Below are positions 1 to 10,505 of a DNA stretch of 64,000 nucleotides, in pieces. The DNA is taken from positions 1,612,001-1,676,000 of the forward strand of contig CM028898.1 of NCBI GenBank assembly GCA_016801885.1. The letters run 5' to 3'. Source of the DNA: Toxotes chatareus. Its lineage: Eukaryota; Chordata; Actinopteri; Toxotidae. The translations under genes and the position numbers were made by a program. Position 1 is the stretch's first letter, and the number at the start of each line of letters is the position of its first letter. The notes under the pieces were generated by a model, which was given only the letters and a program-made list of their open reading frames with translations, was not told where the DNA came from and did not search any database.

Positions 1-1140
1 ACTACACCACTTACTAAAGTTATCTCTGTACTTAAACATGATGACCTTTCTCTGACCTTACTCAAGTGTTTAAACCATTAAATCAATCATCTTGCATTAG
101 CTGCAATAATTGGATGTTATAAGAAAACAAATGCAATATGCCAATAGTGAACATTTTCAGAAAATTTGCCAAGAAAAACAAACAACAAAAACAATCTTAA
201 CTTAAACCTGCAACAATTTATTTGCCACAACTACTACTGCCACATTAATCTGACTCTGTGTTAATCTGAATCACACGGAAACATTATCGTACATAGGGAG
301 GGGTGGTTCTGGTCATATATTGAATCCATGTCCAGTATTCACTCTAGCTCTGTTTTAGCTCAGTGTTTGGTCTCTACCAACTCTTGAGGAAACAAACAAA
401 CAAAAAGAATCTGACTCTTCAGCTGCTAAATATTCCACTATGTTCACCAGTTAATTGCTAACTGTTTATCTGAGCAGGTACTGCACAGTGTGTGAAACAG
501 CTGCCTGCTGTGGCTGAAAACGATCCTGTAATAGCAGTGAGAGCAAACAGCTAAGTTGTGGGCAGGACAACAAAACAACCAACTGAAACTCATCACAAAG
601 CTCCATTAAACTCGGGAAGGGGGGGGGGGGGCTGCAGATTCAGGTGATACTACTGTGTAGGTGCATAACTTTGTGCGACACATCTCACATTACTCACTGT
701 CATTTGCTACATGGTTGTTATAAAAATGATCAAAGATGCTTTAACTGACACAAGCTATTTACAGATCTGTGTACACATGTATAAATCTCAATACACTTAA
801 TCTGAACACACATTTGCTGATTTTCACAAATTTCTCCAGATTTGCAGATTCCTGCACACAAATAAGCACACACACACACAAAGATACAGTTACACAACTC
901 TCCACTCTCATCTGTAAATAGTTTTGCTACCATAATGGCCCCATACACTGTTTCCCCCCACTTAATATACACTGACTGACTGACTGACTACTGATGGTCC
1001 ACATGAAAGTTTTATTTTCCTGCAGATCCACTGGGTTAATACATATCTATTTTCTGCCATTGTCGCTTGATGGATGAGGTCAGCTTTGGGTTGTGATGTA
1101 AAAAGGAGTTGACACGCAGTATGTTGGAGGTTACAATGCG
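1..1140. other. Non-coding, no gene seen
   Basis: AT-rich sequence with no supportable coding region. It holds a 13-base G run at 619-631, a short CA repeat at 867-880 and an ACTG tetranucleotide repeat at 971-989. A minus-strand AATAAA at 1011-1016 could be the polyadenylation signal of the candidate gene whose stop codon lies at 2482; this is inference. Confidence 0.6.
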
Positions 1141-1145
1141 AAGAG

Positions 1146-1455
1146 GTGAGGAGGAGGAGGAGATGTCAGTTCTGCATGGCTGACTTCTGTGGCAGCTCCC
1201 TCTTCACCTGCTCTAGACCCCCGCCCCCCTCTCCCCCCCGACCACCCCATCCTCTGCCTCGTCGCAGTCATGTTGCGGTGCGGCCCGTCTCAGCTCAGCA
1301 GAGCACCGCTGGACATCAGTGGAGTCACTCTGCTGCCCTCGTCGCCCTGAAGGCTCCGCTCACACTAAAGAAGTGGAGGTTAAAGCGGTCTTTCGCTTCC
1401 TCCTCCATCTGAACAGCACCCTCCTGCACGTATTTCCTCTTAAGTCTCAGGTAGG
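1146..1455. other. GC-rich patch, possible exon or CpG-rich element
   Basis: This stretch is visibly richer in G+C and CpG than its flanks and begins with a GAG/GGA trinucleotide run. Both strands are open for about 85 codons in one frame, which often happens by chance in GC-rich DNA. On the plus strand an open frame runs into AAGTCTCAG followed by GTAGGG, a fair splice donor at about 1450. No protein family is recognisable in either direction. It may be part of the 3' untranslated region of the minus-strand candidate gene, a small CpG-rich element, or an unrecognised exon. Confidence 0.25.
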
Positions 1456-2481
1456 GGCTCACATTTAAATACAATACAGATGCAGCTGGAGTCATTTGTC
1501 TTTTGATCTGCTGTTCAGAATCAACTTTACTGGTAAAATGCTGCATGTTACCATTAGATTTATTTTTTTCCAGCACATCCACTCAGTGGTGACAAAGGTT
1601 TGCCTCACTGCAACCAATGGCCAGTTCAGTTAACATCCATACTCTGGAAATTCATTCATTTTGACCTCTTGCGTTCTGACAGGACTGTTCCCATCTGCAG
1701 GAGCAACAGGAAACACATCACTGAAGTACTGATCAAAGACCTCTGGGGCCACATCAACTGGTTGCAAACACGTCTCCGATCAAAATGCCAGTCTTCTGTC
1801 TGTCACAGAGAGATTCATCAGAAGTGTCACGTTACTGTCTGAGGAAGCTCGTCATCATCAGAGATACTCAGCCGTACGGATTTCTAACTCTTCAGTTCTA
1901 CTCAATGCATTTCACCAGTCAAGGTCAATTGAAAAGTCCTCAGAAAATCTGTTGTGCTCTTGTAAATATGTTAAAGCATTGTGGTGAGTTAGTGTTCACA
2001 CACACTTATCAGATCATCTGTTCTTTGAGTACACTGGAATGTCCTGCAGTATTTGATGCGACAAAAACAACTGGCCCACGTACTGCATGTTGTCCTTTAT
2101 GGAATGGAATTCATCTCGCAATTAAATGCTGTTCCAGTGTGTTTAAACTGTCCAGTTATGGTTGAATACTTTCATTATTGGAATATTGCATCTTTCTGTG
2201 ATTTGTTTCAGTTCCACTAACCACACGCGATAAAGACCTGAAGAAACAGTTAACATCTCCTGTGAAACTCTTAATCTGACACAGCTGATGTGTTTCAATT
2301 CCCTCTTCCATATCAGCAATTTCACTTGTAAAAGGCACAATGTTCATGTTTAAACAAAAGCTTCTCTTTGCTGTTCTGTCAAGGGGAAAAAAAATGTGAA
2401 AGTGCTCCAAATCTCATTTACCAAAACAACATCACATTCATCTCATATTTGAGAGAGAGGATCTCGGGTGGCTTGATTTGT
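1456..2481 (-). other. Possible 3' UTR of minus-strand candidate gene
   Basis: No coding region is supportable here. If the exon candidates at 2482-3492 are real, this is the 3' untranslated region read on the minus strand, and the AATAAA signals at 1559-1564 and 1011-1016 are possible cleavage signals. Apart from that link I see nothing distinctive. Confidence 0.25.
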
Positions 2482-2581
2482 CTAGAACTTGATGTCTTCA
2501 TGCAACTCAGACACTGACTCACTGTTTGCCGATTCATTGCTTCTCTGGAAACCCTGCACCGACATCAGCTTTGAGGGAAAA
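2482..2581 (-). CDS. Candidate terminal coding exon, unidentified protein
   Basis: On the minus strand a good acceptor (pyrimidine/TG-rich tract ending TGTGTTTTAG at 2582-2591) is followed by one leading base and 32 codons, then a TAG stop at 2482-2484. The translated tail is serine- and glutamate-rich and contains MSVQGFQRSNESANSE and, just before the stop, SELHEDIKF. It looks like the disordered cytoplasmic or regulatory C-terminus of a eukaryotic protein. The one-base lead matches the phase left by the donor of the candidate exon at 3068-3117; joining them makes an isoleucine codon. I do not recognise the family. Support is splice-site consensus, phase agreement and composition only. Confidence 0.35.
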
Positions 2582-2591
2582 CTAAAACACA

Positions 2592-3067
2592 CACAAAGCA
2601 CATGCAACGCGACACACGCCTATTGAAACAACCCTTACTTACTGTAGTCACTTCAAATTGAGTTTTAAATGCTTCCAGCTGTTATGCAAGTTTTAGATGC
2701 TCAATCATAGACTGTAAACTGCTGTTGTACCCTACAACACTTAATCTTTTGAGAAAACACAGCCATCAATGTTTCGTGCATTCGAGTAAATCATACAACA
2801 TACCATGTCCCCTGCCTAACAACCGCTCAAACTGTGTCCTTCAGATTTACCAAACTGGAATCATGGTCCACAAAGGTTCTAGTCCAGGATCATGAATTCC
2901 AACACACATAAAATATATAGAGAGATTTTTTTCTTGTTAGGTGGCACCAAGTGATCATTGCAAAAACTATTCCTCTCAGCCTTCCTGTGCCTCTCTGTAA
3001 AATATCGACCCTGAAAAAATAATCTAAACTGTACTTGAACTAAAATCTTTTTTGACCATACTCATAC
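2592..3067 (-). other. Putative intron between candidate exons
   Basis: Sequence between the last two candidate minus-strand exons. Read on the minus strand it begins GTATGAGT and ends TTTTAG, an acceptable intron. It contains no other recognisable element. Confidence 0.3.
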
Positions 3068-3117
3068 ATGCTGCCACAAGATGAAACTTCTGATGCAGGA
3101 AGTCCTGCTGAACCACC
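3068..3117 (-). CDS. Candidate small internal exon, unidentified protein
   Basis: A 50-base minus-strand segment lies between an acceptor ending CATCAG (3118-3123) and a donor GTATGAGT. It starts in phase 0 and leaves two bases of a codon. Encoded residues include GGSAGLPASEVSSCGS, which is low-complexity and serine-rich like the neighbouring exon. A longer version using an acceptor at about 3156 is possible but would break the phase with the exon at 3392-3492. The protein family is not recognised. Confidence 0.3.
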
Positions 3118-3281
3118 CTGATGCTCAGACATGGAGAAAAGTCCAGGACAAACACCTGTACGACACAATCGTTTACTACAAAATAGCATTTTTCTCTCAA
3201 AGGTCATGCCATTAAAAATCAATACATTTCATTTTGTAATGTAATGAACATGCAGACAAATAAATTATAGTCACAAAGATT

Positions 3282-3304
3282 TAATAATAATAATAATAAT
3301 AATA
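3282..3304. repeat. TAA trinucleotide microsatellite
   Basis: Uninterrupted run of about seven TAA units, inside the putative intron between two candidate exons. Confidence 0.9.
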
Positions 3305-3391
3305 GGCCTACTTTCGGAGCATATCAAATTCTGCCTAAGGAACAGTCCTGTTTGCTGTCAAGCAGTTAACAGGGATCAAAAGACACATTAC

Positions 3392-3492
3392 CTCAGGTGT
3401 GTGAGGCAGCCCCTCCCTCCTCAGTTCTGCACAGGCCCCCCGGTGTTGACATGAAGCCAAAGGAAATTTTCCCTTATGGCATTCTTGTAAAC
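3392..3492 (-). CDS. Candidate internal exon, unidentified protein
   Basis: A 101-base minus-strand segment lies between CATCTACAG and a donor GAG/GTAATG. With two leading bases it reads 33 open codons and ends in phase 0, which matches the start of the next candidate exon at 3117. The other two frames contain stops. The translation is basic and cysteine-containing (for example KGKFPLASCQHRGACAEL) and ends PHTPE. No domain is recognised. With the two exons downstream it may form the 3' end of a minus-strand gene whose remaining exons I could not find in the window. Confidence 0.35.
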
Positions 3493-3739
3493 CTGTAGAT
3501 GGGAGTCCCCCTAGAAAGCGGTTTAAATTGGAACAACAGAGAGATTTTTTTAGGATAAATATAAGTAATTTTTCCTCAAATCAAGTATTTTCTGCATGAA
3601 TTCTAAAACAATAATACTTTATCTAGTGACTTCGCAAAAAAACCCCCAAGATAAAATGTAACGTAACTGACATTTACAAATCAGAAATATTTAAACACAA
3701 CAATTACACACCTTCCTATGAGGGAAACAGTAGGAAATG

Positions 3740-4025
3740 GAAGAGGAAAAAAAAAATCTCAAAGCAGTCTGCTTGCAGGGGCAGTCAGTCAGAAGGTCAA
3801 GCAAACAAAATCTGATCAGGAGGAGGCAGAGGCACGGTCCAGAGCAGAGATCAAAAAACACGGGGAGAACTAAACACTGGAAAAATGCTGGAGCACTAGA
3901 CACTGAGGTGCTAAGACAAACAGGCACTGAAAGAGGTGAACACATGGACGAAATACCAGGCAGGGAAAGCTAAGGAGGGACAGGTGAAACTAATCAAGGC
4001 AAGAAACACACAAGGACAAAAGACA
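3740..4025 (-). mobile_element. LTR-like repeat fragment
   Basis: On the minus strand this resembles U3 segments of teleost LTR elements: a stretch matching CACCTGTCC next to a degenerate ATTAG, and TGTT-rich pyrimidine sequence. It is related in style but not identical to the solo LTRs at 33.1 and 39.2 kb. No clean termini or target duplication are visible, so the assignment to LTR elements is tentative. Confidence 0.35.
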
Positions 4026-6130
4026 ATTTCTAGACATTTCTACCAGCAGAACTTTGAGTATTGTATGCAGTACTGAATTAATGGTCAGTGGCTTCAGCTG
4101 TCTAGTCCTGACAGTGTGGTGCTCTAAACACAAGCTTTGGAACAGGAAGGTCACCTGTCCAAATCCAGCCTGGTACCACCTTCCTGTTTCTGCCAAACTG
4201 TAGTGACCTCTAGCAACTTTAAAAGTTGAATTGACATATCCTGTGCTACTGTTGTGGTTTCCCACCTTAAATTCTCAAAATCCCCTTGCAAATGCAAAAA
4301 TCACTATAGTTTCTTTTTATTATTATTTTTCTGTGCTAAAACTGTAACATGAAAAATTGGCAGGTTCAGGGGTTTGGGTAGGAAATATTCCTAACAGTGC
4401 TTTGATTTTGAAAGACAATCTACCACTACAGACTAACTAATGAGGCCACAACATGACAAACTTCTCTTTTTTTTGTCGGGTTTCACTTGTTCATTTTTCT
4501 TTGTTAAATGAAATGTAAGCTTATGTGTATAATCCACACATAAGCTTAGCTAATATCATGGGATATTAGGAGAACTGATAGGATATTTGCAGAACTTCCA
4601 GAGCCTGAGGCTACACCAGTAGGAAACCATGTTTTATACACTGTCTTTTGTCCTTGCTTGTGAAGAACAGGAATTTATTACCTGCTCTAGGTGTAGTTAA
4701 AGGCACACTATGCTGATTTCCATGTATTTGCACAATGTACGCATGTCTCCACTTGCACATTTGCTGAAACTTTGTGACAACATATTCAGAATATATTCTG
4801 ACGAGTTTCTGCTCGACTTGTCATTCAACAGCAGTCTGACAATCTGACATGACTTCCCACAACATGTGCACACAGAACATATTATTTGTGCTATGTGACA
4901 CATCACTTAGCATTGTGTCCTTGTCAGTGTTAAACTTGATAAAAGTATTACTTGCACATTATTCAAACTCGAACTAAAGGCTACGGGGTCTCTGCCACGG
5001 GTTTTTTTTTTGTCTCTAACTTGAGATGACTGACATTCACCACTCACTGCCCACTCTGCGCTGCTTCAGTACATAATGATATGATTGATGTGTGTGGAAG
5101 AGCAGAGAATGGTAATAGAGCAGCAGTCACTCAGACGCTGTCAGTCACACAGACATGAGCCAAACTAGGTATGAGTGGGCAGGAACTGGCTTTCAGGTTT
5201 GTCTGATGTTTTGATTAAACAATGGATGCTTAATGTATAGTCAGCTGACCACTCAGTATGCAGACACTAATGGCCCTCAGAGATCTTTATAGCTGGGATC
5301 TCATTAACTGGGACTTAAAGCCACAGTATGTATGAGTCTTTCTGTCATTACAGCCACTTTCAAATTACACTCTGCTGTTTGTAGAAATGTGAGATACTCA
5401 TAATGCTCAGAGCACTAATGTTAATTTTGTACATGTAGGAACTGTATCATTAAATACACATGGATATTGGCCAATAATATGATAAATGGAGTAAACAGCA
5501 TATGTAAATTGCAGCGATTGTATGCTTATTAGGTTTAGAAAGATGTGACAAACCTATTTTATCAAAGCTGCAGCTATATGCTGCTAATGTTTGCAGGTAT
5601 GTTTACATGCTGTTCAATGTGCTGCAGCTGGGTAGCCACCCATAGCTTGCAAAAATTGCAATGCACTTTCCCCAGTGAATGCTTTTGGTTGCTCCTTCAG
5701 CAAGCTAAGGTGCAGGACAAGATGTGGCTTACGCGCTGTCTGTGACAGAGTGCTGATGTTATTGCTTTATATAAAGATTTGGCTGGCTGTAATGACGTAA
5801 GGCCTCCATCTAGGTACGCTGCTACCGGGATCGCAGTCCGTCAAATCAATGCAAAACTAGGAGGCACCATTGTGAAACCAAAAACTGGATGATTAGTCAT
5901 TAGTTTAATGATAAAACAGAAGTCAGGAAAGTCAGATGGCTTTAGATGAAGGACAAGAAAGTTTTTGGCCTAGTTCTCAAATATTATTAATGAGCTGACA
6001 TTATTTTTCAACACCAGTTGATCAGACAGCTAAAGTCGACTTAACTGTCAACTGTAACTAGCTACTGTCCTGTTTTGTAAAAGATGGAAATCAGTGCAAG
6101 AAAAACATACATTATATGACCCTACTCCTG
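4026..6130. other. Non-coding, no gene seen
   Basis: No convincing coding region. The stretch from about 4688, starting TTAAAGGCACACTATG, resembles the edge of a dispersed fish repeat but could not be delimited. A perfect inverted repeat lies at 4516-4548 and a short T run at about 5000. Confidence 0.6.
4516..4548. repeat. Perfect 13-bp inverted repeat (hairpin)
   Basis: The arms TAAGCTTATGTGT and ACACATAAGCTTA are exact reverse complements separated by a 7-base loop. No poly-T tract follows and no gene is near, so a terminator role is not supported. It could be a remnant of a short palindromic element or a chance structure. Confidence 0.9.
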
Positions 6131-7160
6131 ACTGCAGGGTTGGATATATAACACAGCTCCTTTAATACCACAGGGCAAGAGACAGTGTTGGAGGTTTTAA
6201 AAGAAACAAGAACTTTATTTAACAAAAATTAACAAAACTGAAATGTTAAAAAAAAGAAAACTAACACGTCAGGCACTAAGGGATTAGCTTCCATAAAACT
6301 AGCACTTGGGCCTCAGAATGCAGACAGGGCGAGGGCTTAACACGGCGGCAGGAAAACCGAAAAGGGAAGGGTCCATAAAACCACCCATGACACACCAACA
6401 AAAAAAAAAAAAAAAAAAAGGAATCGTGAAGAAAACACCGCCACCTGGGATCGACTGCCGCCTCAGGCCCTCAGCACCTGTTTAAGAAAAAAGAAAATTA
6501 AAAAAACAGAACAAGTGCTACACATCCCTAGTTCTGACAGAATGATCCAAAGAAACCAATTTCAAATAAATCCAAAGAACAAAAAACCCCAAAACAAAAT
6601 AGAACAAATGTTACTAACAGCTGACAATGAATACAAACATAACAAATAATTACAACCTAAATAACTCAAGGGAAATAATGTAAGAACACAGAAATAATCA
6701 TTTAAAATATTGCCAAGCTCTCTGTAGAGTACACCAGCTCAGGACTCTTCCTTAACAAGCACAGCGCAAAGCAGGACAGCGCAAATGCACCCGGAAGAAA
6801 TCCGGTGGCGCAATCCGTCTCCCACAGCGCCAGCAGCCAGGCGCGCTACGCACATAAAACCCATATTAAACATGCGCTCATTACGCACGGGAATCAGAGG
6901 AGGAATAGCGGTGCACCTTACCTGGATACGTGTAGACAGGTGCCTCGACGGCTACCACAAACCACAACCACCACGTGGCATGAGTGGAACGAGAGGAGGA
7001 ACCGAAGTATGGGCCCACCTGTATATATATATAGGTGCGCAACGCGCCTCCCACAACTCCGTGTGCCAAAAGCCGGCACAGTGCCATGTAGTGGCAGGGA
7101 GGGAGAAGGTCCTTCGGCTACAAAGGAGGCGACCATTGAATTAGCAAAATAAAATGACAA
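6130..7160 (-). mobile_element. CpG-rich LTR-like element
   Basis: The right part (6780-7140) is strikingly CpG-rich against AT-rich flanks. On the minus strand it has a TATATATATAC run at 7021-7034, and about 800 bases further on an AATAAA at 6214-6219 followed by a G/T-rich stretch. A promoter-like start and a polyadenylation-like end on the same strand suggest an LTR or retroelement end. An A run sits at 6400-6419. Several overlapping ORFs of 68-119 codons on both strands are expected from the base composition. Terminal TG/CA ends and target duplications could not be fixed, so the family is unknown. Confidence 0.4.
6400..6419. repeat. Poly-A tract
   Basis: Twenty consecutive A bases inside the LTR-like element. 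Confidence 0.95.
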
Positions 7161-7164
7161 CAAT

Positions 7165-8370
7165 CACAAATAGACAGTCCATGTATTTGTCATTTCAGAT
7201 ACATACCACACACCAAATGTACACCAAACTAGATAGATAAACAGAGACTGAGATTTCTAATACAGTGAAGCTAAAGAGACTGATCAGGATCATGTCCAAT
7301 GTCAATCTAAATAACTTAGATTCAGAATATCAGTGCTAAATTGGATGAGTCATTTCTCGTCAGGCCTCAGTCGCGTAGCCTCAGGTGTTTCTTGAGTGAA
7401 GGACTTTCTGGAACAGCAGCTCTGTATATTCAGAGCCACATATCAGGCAGAAATCTCCTCTTCTTCATCTTTTGTACATACATAATACAACATAGCCACA
7501 GGGTACATATTGATACATACGCTGTGTTTGCAGAACAATGGTGAGAGAAATGAAAGGATGGGCTTGGAAAAGAAGGCTGTTTTATATTTTCTTCTCTCTT
7601 TTTTTCTGTTCCTTTGACATCGGATTGTTGCTGACGCCACAGACCTTGTATATGTAAAGACAGTACAGTGAACACAAGTGAAAATGCATGGAATACTTAT
7701 CTTTGACTGATTTGCGCACTTGTTTACTGTATACAGAACTGTGTCAGGCTGGAGCGATATTTACAATAAGACTTTGTTTTCAGGTTAAAAGACATTTAGG
7801 CTGTTTAGAATGCAGCTCCAGCCCTCCCTGGATGTCTGTGTGCAGCAGTCCTGCTTTCAACACCACTGACAGCCTGAGGACACAAAGTAGCTGTGTGGAA
7901 AATGAACTCATGCCACTTAGTTGCTGCAGAAAAAAAAAAAGAAAAGAAAAGAAAAAAAAAATACACCTACGGGCAGAGGTCTGAAGTGTACAGGTTTGCT
8001 AACGTCGCTCTTCAACATGCATAAAAATGACCCCTGGCTTTAAAACAGAATAACATATACATAAGGAGACGAGAGGAAGAGAAGAGGAGCAGGAAAAAAA
8101 AAAAAAAAAAAAAAGTAACACATGAGGTATACTCACTGACAGCTCACATTCACGGTGTTAATGTGCTGATGATAAGCAGGGAATGTTTACCATATCTGTC
8201 ACTGTAGGTTGAGCTGAGGCTGATGGGTCAGTGTTGCTGTTTTTGAAATCTTATTTTGGTTGGGTTGTTAGGATTTGGGCTATCTTTCCTACCATTAGGG
8301 CAGTTTCCATCTATAAAGATTTGGGCTGTATTCTAGAGGTTTTCAGATAGAAACTGCTCCTCACATGACT
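7165..8370. other. Non-coding with A-rich tracts
   Basis: No coding region supported. A/G-rich low-complexity sequence lies at 7928-7961 and a 21-base A run at 8094-8114. Confidence 0.6.
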
Positions 8371-8828
8371 AACACCATCTCTATGGTGAAGCATGGTGGT
8401 GGCAGCATCATGCAGTGAGGCAGCTTCTCAGCAACAGGGAAACAGGGCAATGACAGTTCATAGACACTTCCATCCAATCTGACGAAGCCTGGGAGGATCT
8501 GGAGGAATGGGATGAACTGCTCAAATCCAGGTGTGCAAAAAAACATCTAGAGACTTAATCAAGAACTCAAAGTTAGAATTATTGTCAAAAGAGATTCTAC
8601 AAAATACTAAGTGAAGGTTCTGAATATGCTGAATATGTAAGATTTCAGATTTTGATTTGTAATGACTTTGCTTAAAACAATTTCTAAAAACATGTTTTCA
8701 CTTGGTCATTTGGGATTACTGAGTGTGGATAGATGGACAGAAATGGAAATGTTATCGTTTTTAAATTAAATCTACAACAGAATAAAGTGCGCAAAAAGTG
8801 AAGGGGTCTGAATAATTTCTGAGTTGTA
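8371..8828 (+). mobile_element. Tc1/mariner remnant, internally deleted 3' half
   Basis: Starts inside the transposase with codons for SMVKHGGGSIM, the conserved Tc1 motif around the second strand of the catalytic core. After about 50 bases it jumps to the distal coding part (segment around GAGGATCTGGAGGAATGGGA). It then runs through the typical 3' non-coding region to the terminal repeat, recognisable as AGTGAAGGGGTCTGAATAAT at about 8798-8817. The sequence between these points, which should encode the DDE core, is missing. This is a non-autonomous decayed copy with no open frame. The same family appears at 53612 and 60141. Confidence 0.85.
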
Positions 8829-9639
8829 TGTGCCTTGATTTTCAAATCACTCTAAATGTGACGCAGTGTGGGTGTTAGAACGTATTCTAGTGAATTACAT
8901 CCATTATGATTCAATTGGCCAGTAACTCACTTTTATCTCTGGGGGCTCCTGGAGTTGTACTTACTATTGTAGCAGGGAACTCATTTCATTCCAGGAATCT
9001 CATGGGACTTTATATGGTCGAGCTCATTTGTGTGTGTGTGTGAATCATTAATGTGTTTCCCTTTGCTCTTTCATTCCAGTGTGGGGCAGTTTAAAAGCTT
9101 TGCCACGAACACACGTTACTCTCCTTCGAACTTTCTCAGCAGTGCAACAGCACCAGTGTAAAAGCGACAGCTCACAAGAAATTGCATTTACCTAACCTTT
9201 AGCCCTCTGCGTTACAGCTGTACACTGGGTTCAGAGAAGTCAAGACATGCTCCACCTTCATTTCATGTACACTGATAAAAACACACACACACACACACAC
9301 ACCATCTACATACTGTACACATGTTTATGGAAACCAAAAAGACAAATTTAGAACGCTGATTAAAATAAGGAGTTTTTTGATAAGATTATTATTAACACAG
9401 GTGTAACTAATATGTTTAATGATGGCCGCATTCCATTTAGTTTCCATACTTATCTAATACAAATATTAACTGAAAAAAGAGAAAAGACAATGCAACCTAT
9501 GTTTCCATGTATTAATGTTATGTGAAGATGTTGGTGGAGCCTGTTCTCTGATCGGGTGCTATTAAACCAGATGTGTGAGCATGAAGCTGACACCAAAGTC
9601 AGAAGTAGTGGCAGGTCAGCACGTGGGTATTGACCAGGA
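8829..9639. other. Non-coding, CA microsatellite
   Basis: No gene seen. A CA dinucleotide repeat lies at 9280-9302. Confidence 0.6.
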
Positions 9640-9655
9640 ACAGTAGATGGCGCTG
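9640..9655 (+). promoter_or_regulatory. CTCF-like binding site
   Basis: ACAGTAGATGGCGCTG fits the core CTCF consensus (CA..AG(A/G)(T/G)GGC(A/G)C). A strong match to a 14-base motif is of interest, but such motifs also travel inside dispersed repeats, and occupancy cannot be judged from sequence. Confidence 0.35.
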
Positions 9656-10078
9656 TTTACTGCCCTACCGGTGAGTCATGACTCACAAACAGTGACTCAC
9701 ATGTGCATTTCTCTGGTCTGGCCTTGAAAACCCATGCTGGTTGAAGGCTATAATGCTTAAAGGGCCCTGTGCAACAGTAAAACATGCTTCTCCAGCGTCT
9801 AAATAAAGAGCATAATCTCTCACCTCACAGGAAGACAGAGATGCAACGTGCAGGCAGGAAGAATACTGTAGATGTCATGTGTTTGTCACGCAATCAATAT
9901 CGTGCCTAAAGAGCCAACCAAAAATAGAGTTTAACACCCATTTAGATGAATGAATCACATCTTCCATTCAAGGTGCTGCCTGCAGACATGAGATCAAACA
10001 TGGTTGTGTTCCCATGATCCTTTGAGTCACCACTGTATATTTGTATATTTGAAAATATTTTTATATTTTATATACTAG
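9656..10078. other. Non-coding, no gene seen
   Basis: No coding region supported. GTGAGTCA at about 9671 looks like a splice donor, but no exon with a matching acceptor and frame could be argued. Confidence 0.5.
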
Positions 10079-10158
10079 AGAGACAACAACTGCCGGCAAC
10101 AAATTCCTTGTATGTGTTTGCGTACTTGGCGATTAAACCTAATTCTGATTCTGATTCT
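10079..10158 (+). mobile_element. LINE-type 3' tail with TTCTGA repeats
   Basis: The segment AACAAATTCCTTGTATGTGT, a short spacer with ACTTGGCGATTAAA, then three short repeats of ATTCTG, is the characteristic 3' end of abundant fish non-LTR retrotransposons, whose tails are short tandem repeats instead of poly-A. Only the tail is present, as expected for 5' truncation during target-primed reverse transcription. Confidence 0.65.
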
Positions 10159-10184
10159 AAGGAATTTTTTTCACAAATTTCAGA

Positions 10185-10505
10185 TTGGTGCTGATGGTGG
10201 TGGATGCTTCAGCTCTGCTTCAGCGGCCTGTGTTGTATTGCGAGGTGTGTGTGTGTGTGTGTGTATTAACCGGTGCTGAGGACCCGCTGATCCCCGGCTC
10301 CACTCCCAACTCACAGGGTGTCATCTGGAGGAGCCGTTCACCACCGCTCGCCCGTATTGACTTTCGACTAGGCGGGTTTTACATTCCTGCTGAAATCAGC
10401 GCAGTCTCTGAAGAGAGCCCCCGGCGCTCCACCCCACCCCTTTGTTTTCAGTGCAAATGAAATATTGATGAGAGGCCCTGCCCCCCCCCCTTTTTTTTTT
10501 CATTT
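10185..10505. other. GC-rich patch with GT repeat and C run
   Basis: G+C and CpG content rise sharply here relative to both sides. It contains a GT microsatellite at 10245-10264, a segment rich in CCG/CGC at 10330-10440, an octamer-like GTGCAAATGAAAT at about 10450 and a C run followed by a T run at 10480-10500. The plus-strand frame is open for 91 codons but resembles no family. It may be a regulatory element or a first exon of an unrecognised gene. Confidence 0.25.

Noticed and set aside
4516..4548. Hairpin as a transcription terminator
   Set aside because: Eukaryotic context, no adjacent gene and no T tract.
6785..7163. Overlapping ORFs of 68-119 codons in the CpG-rich block
   Set aside because: Open frames on both strands reflect GC-rich composition; no domain.
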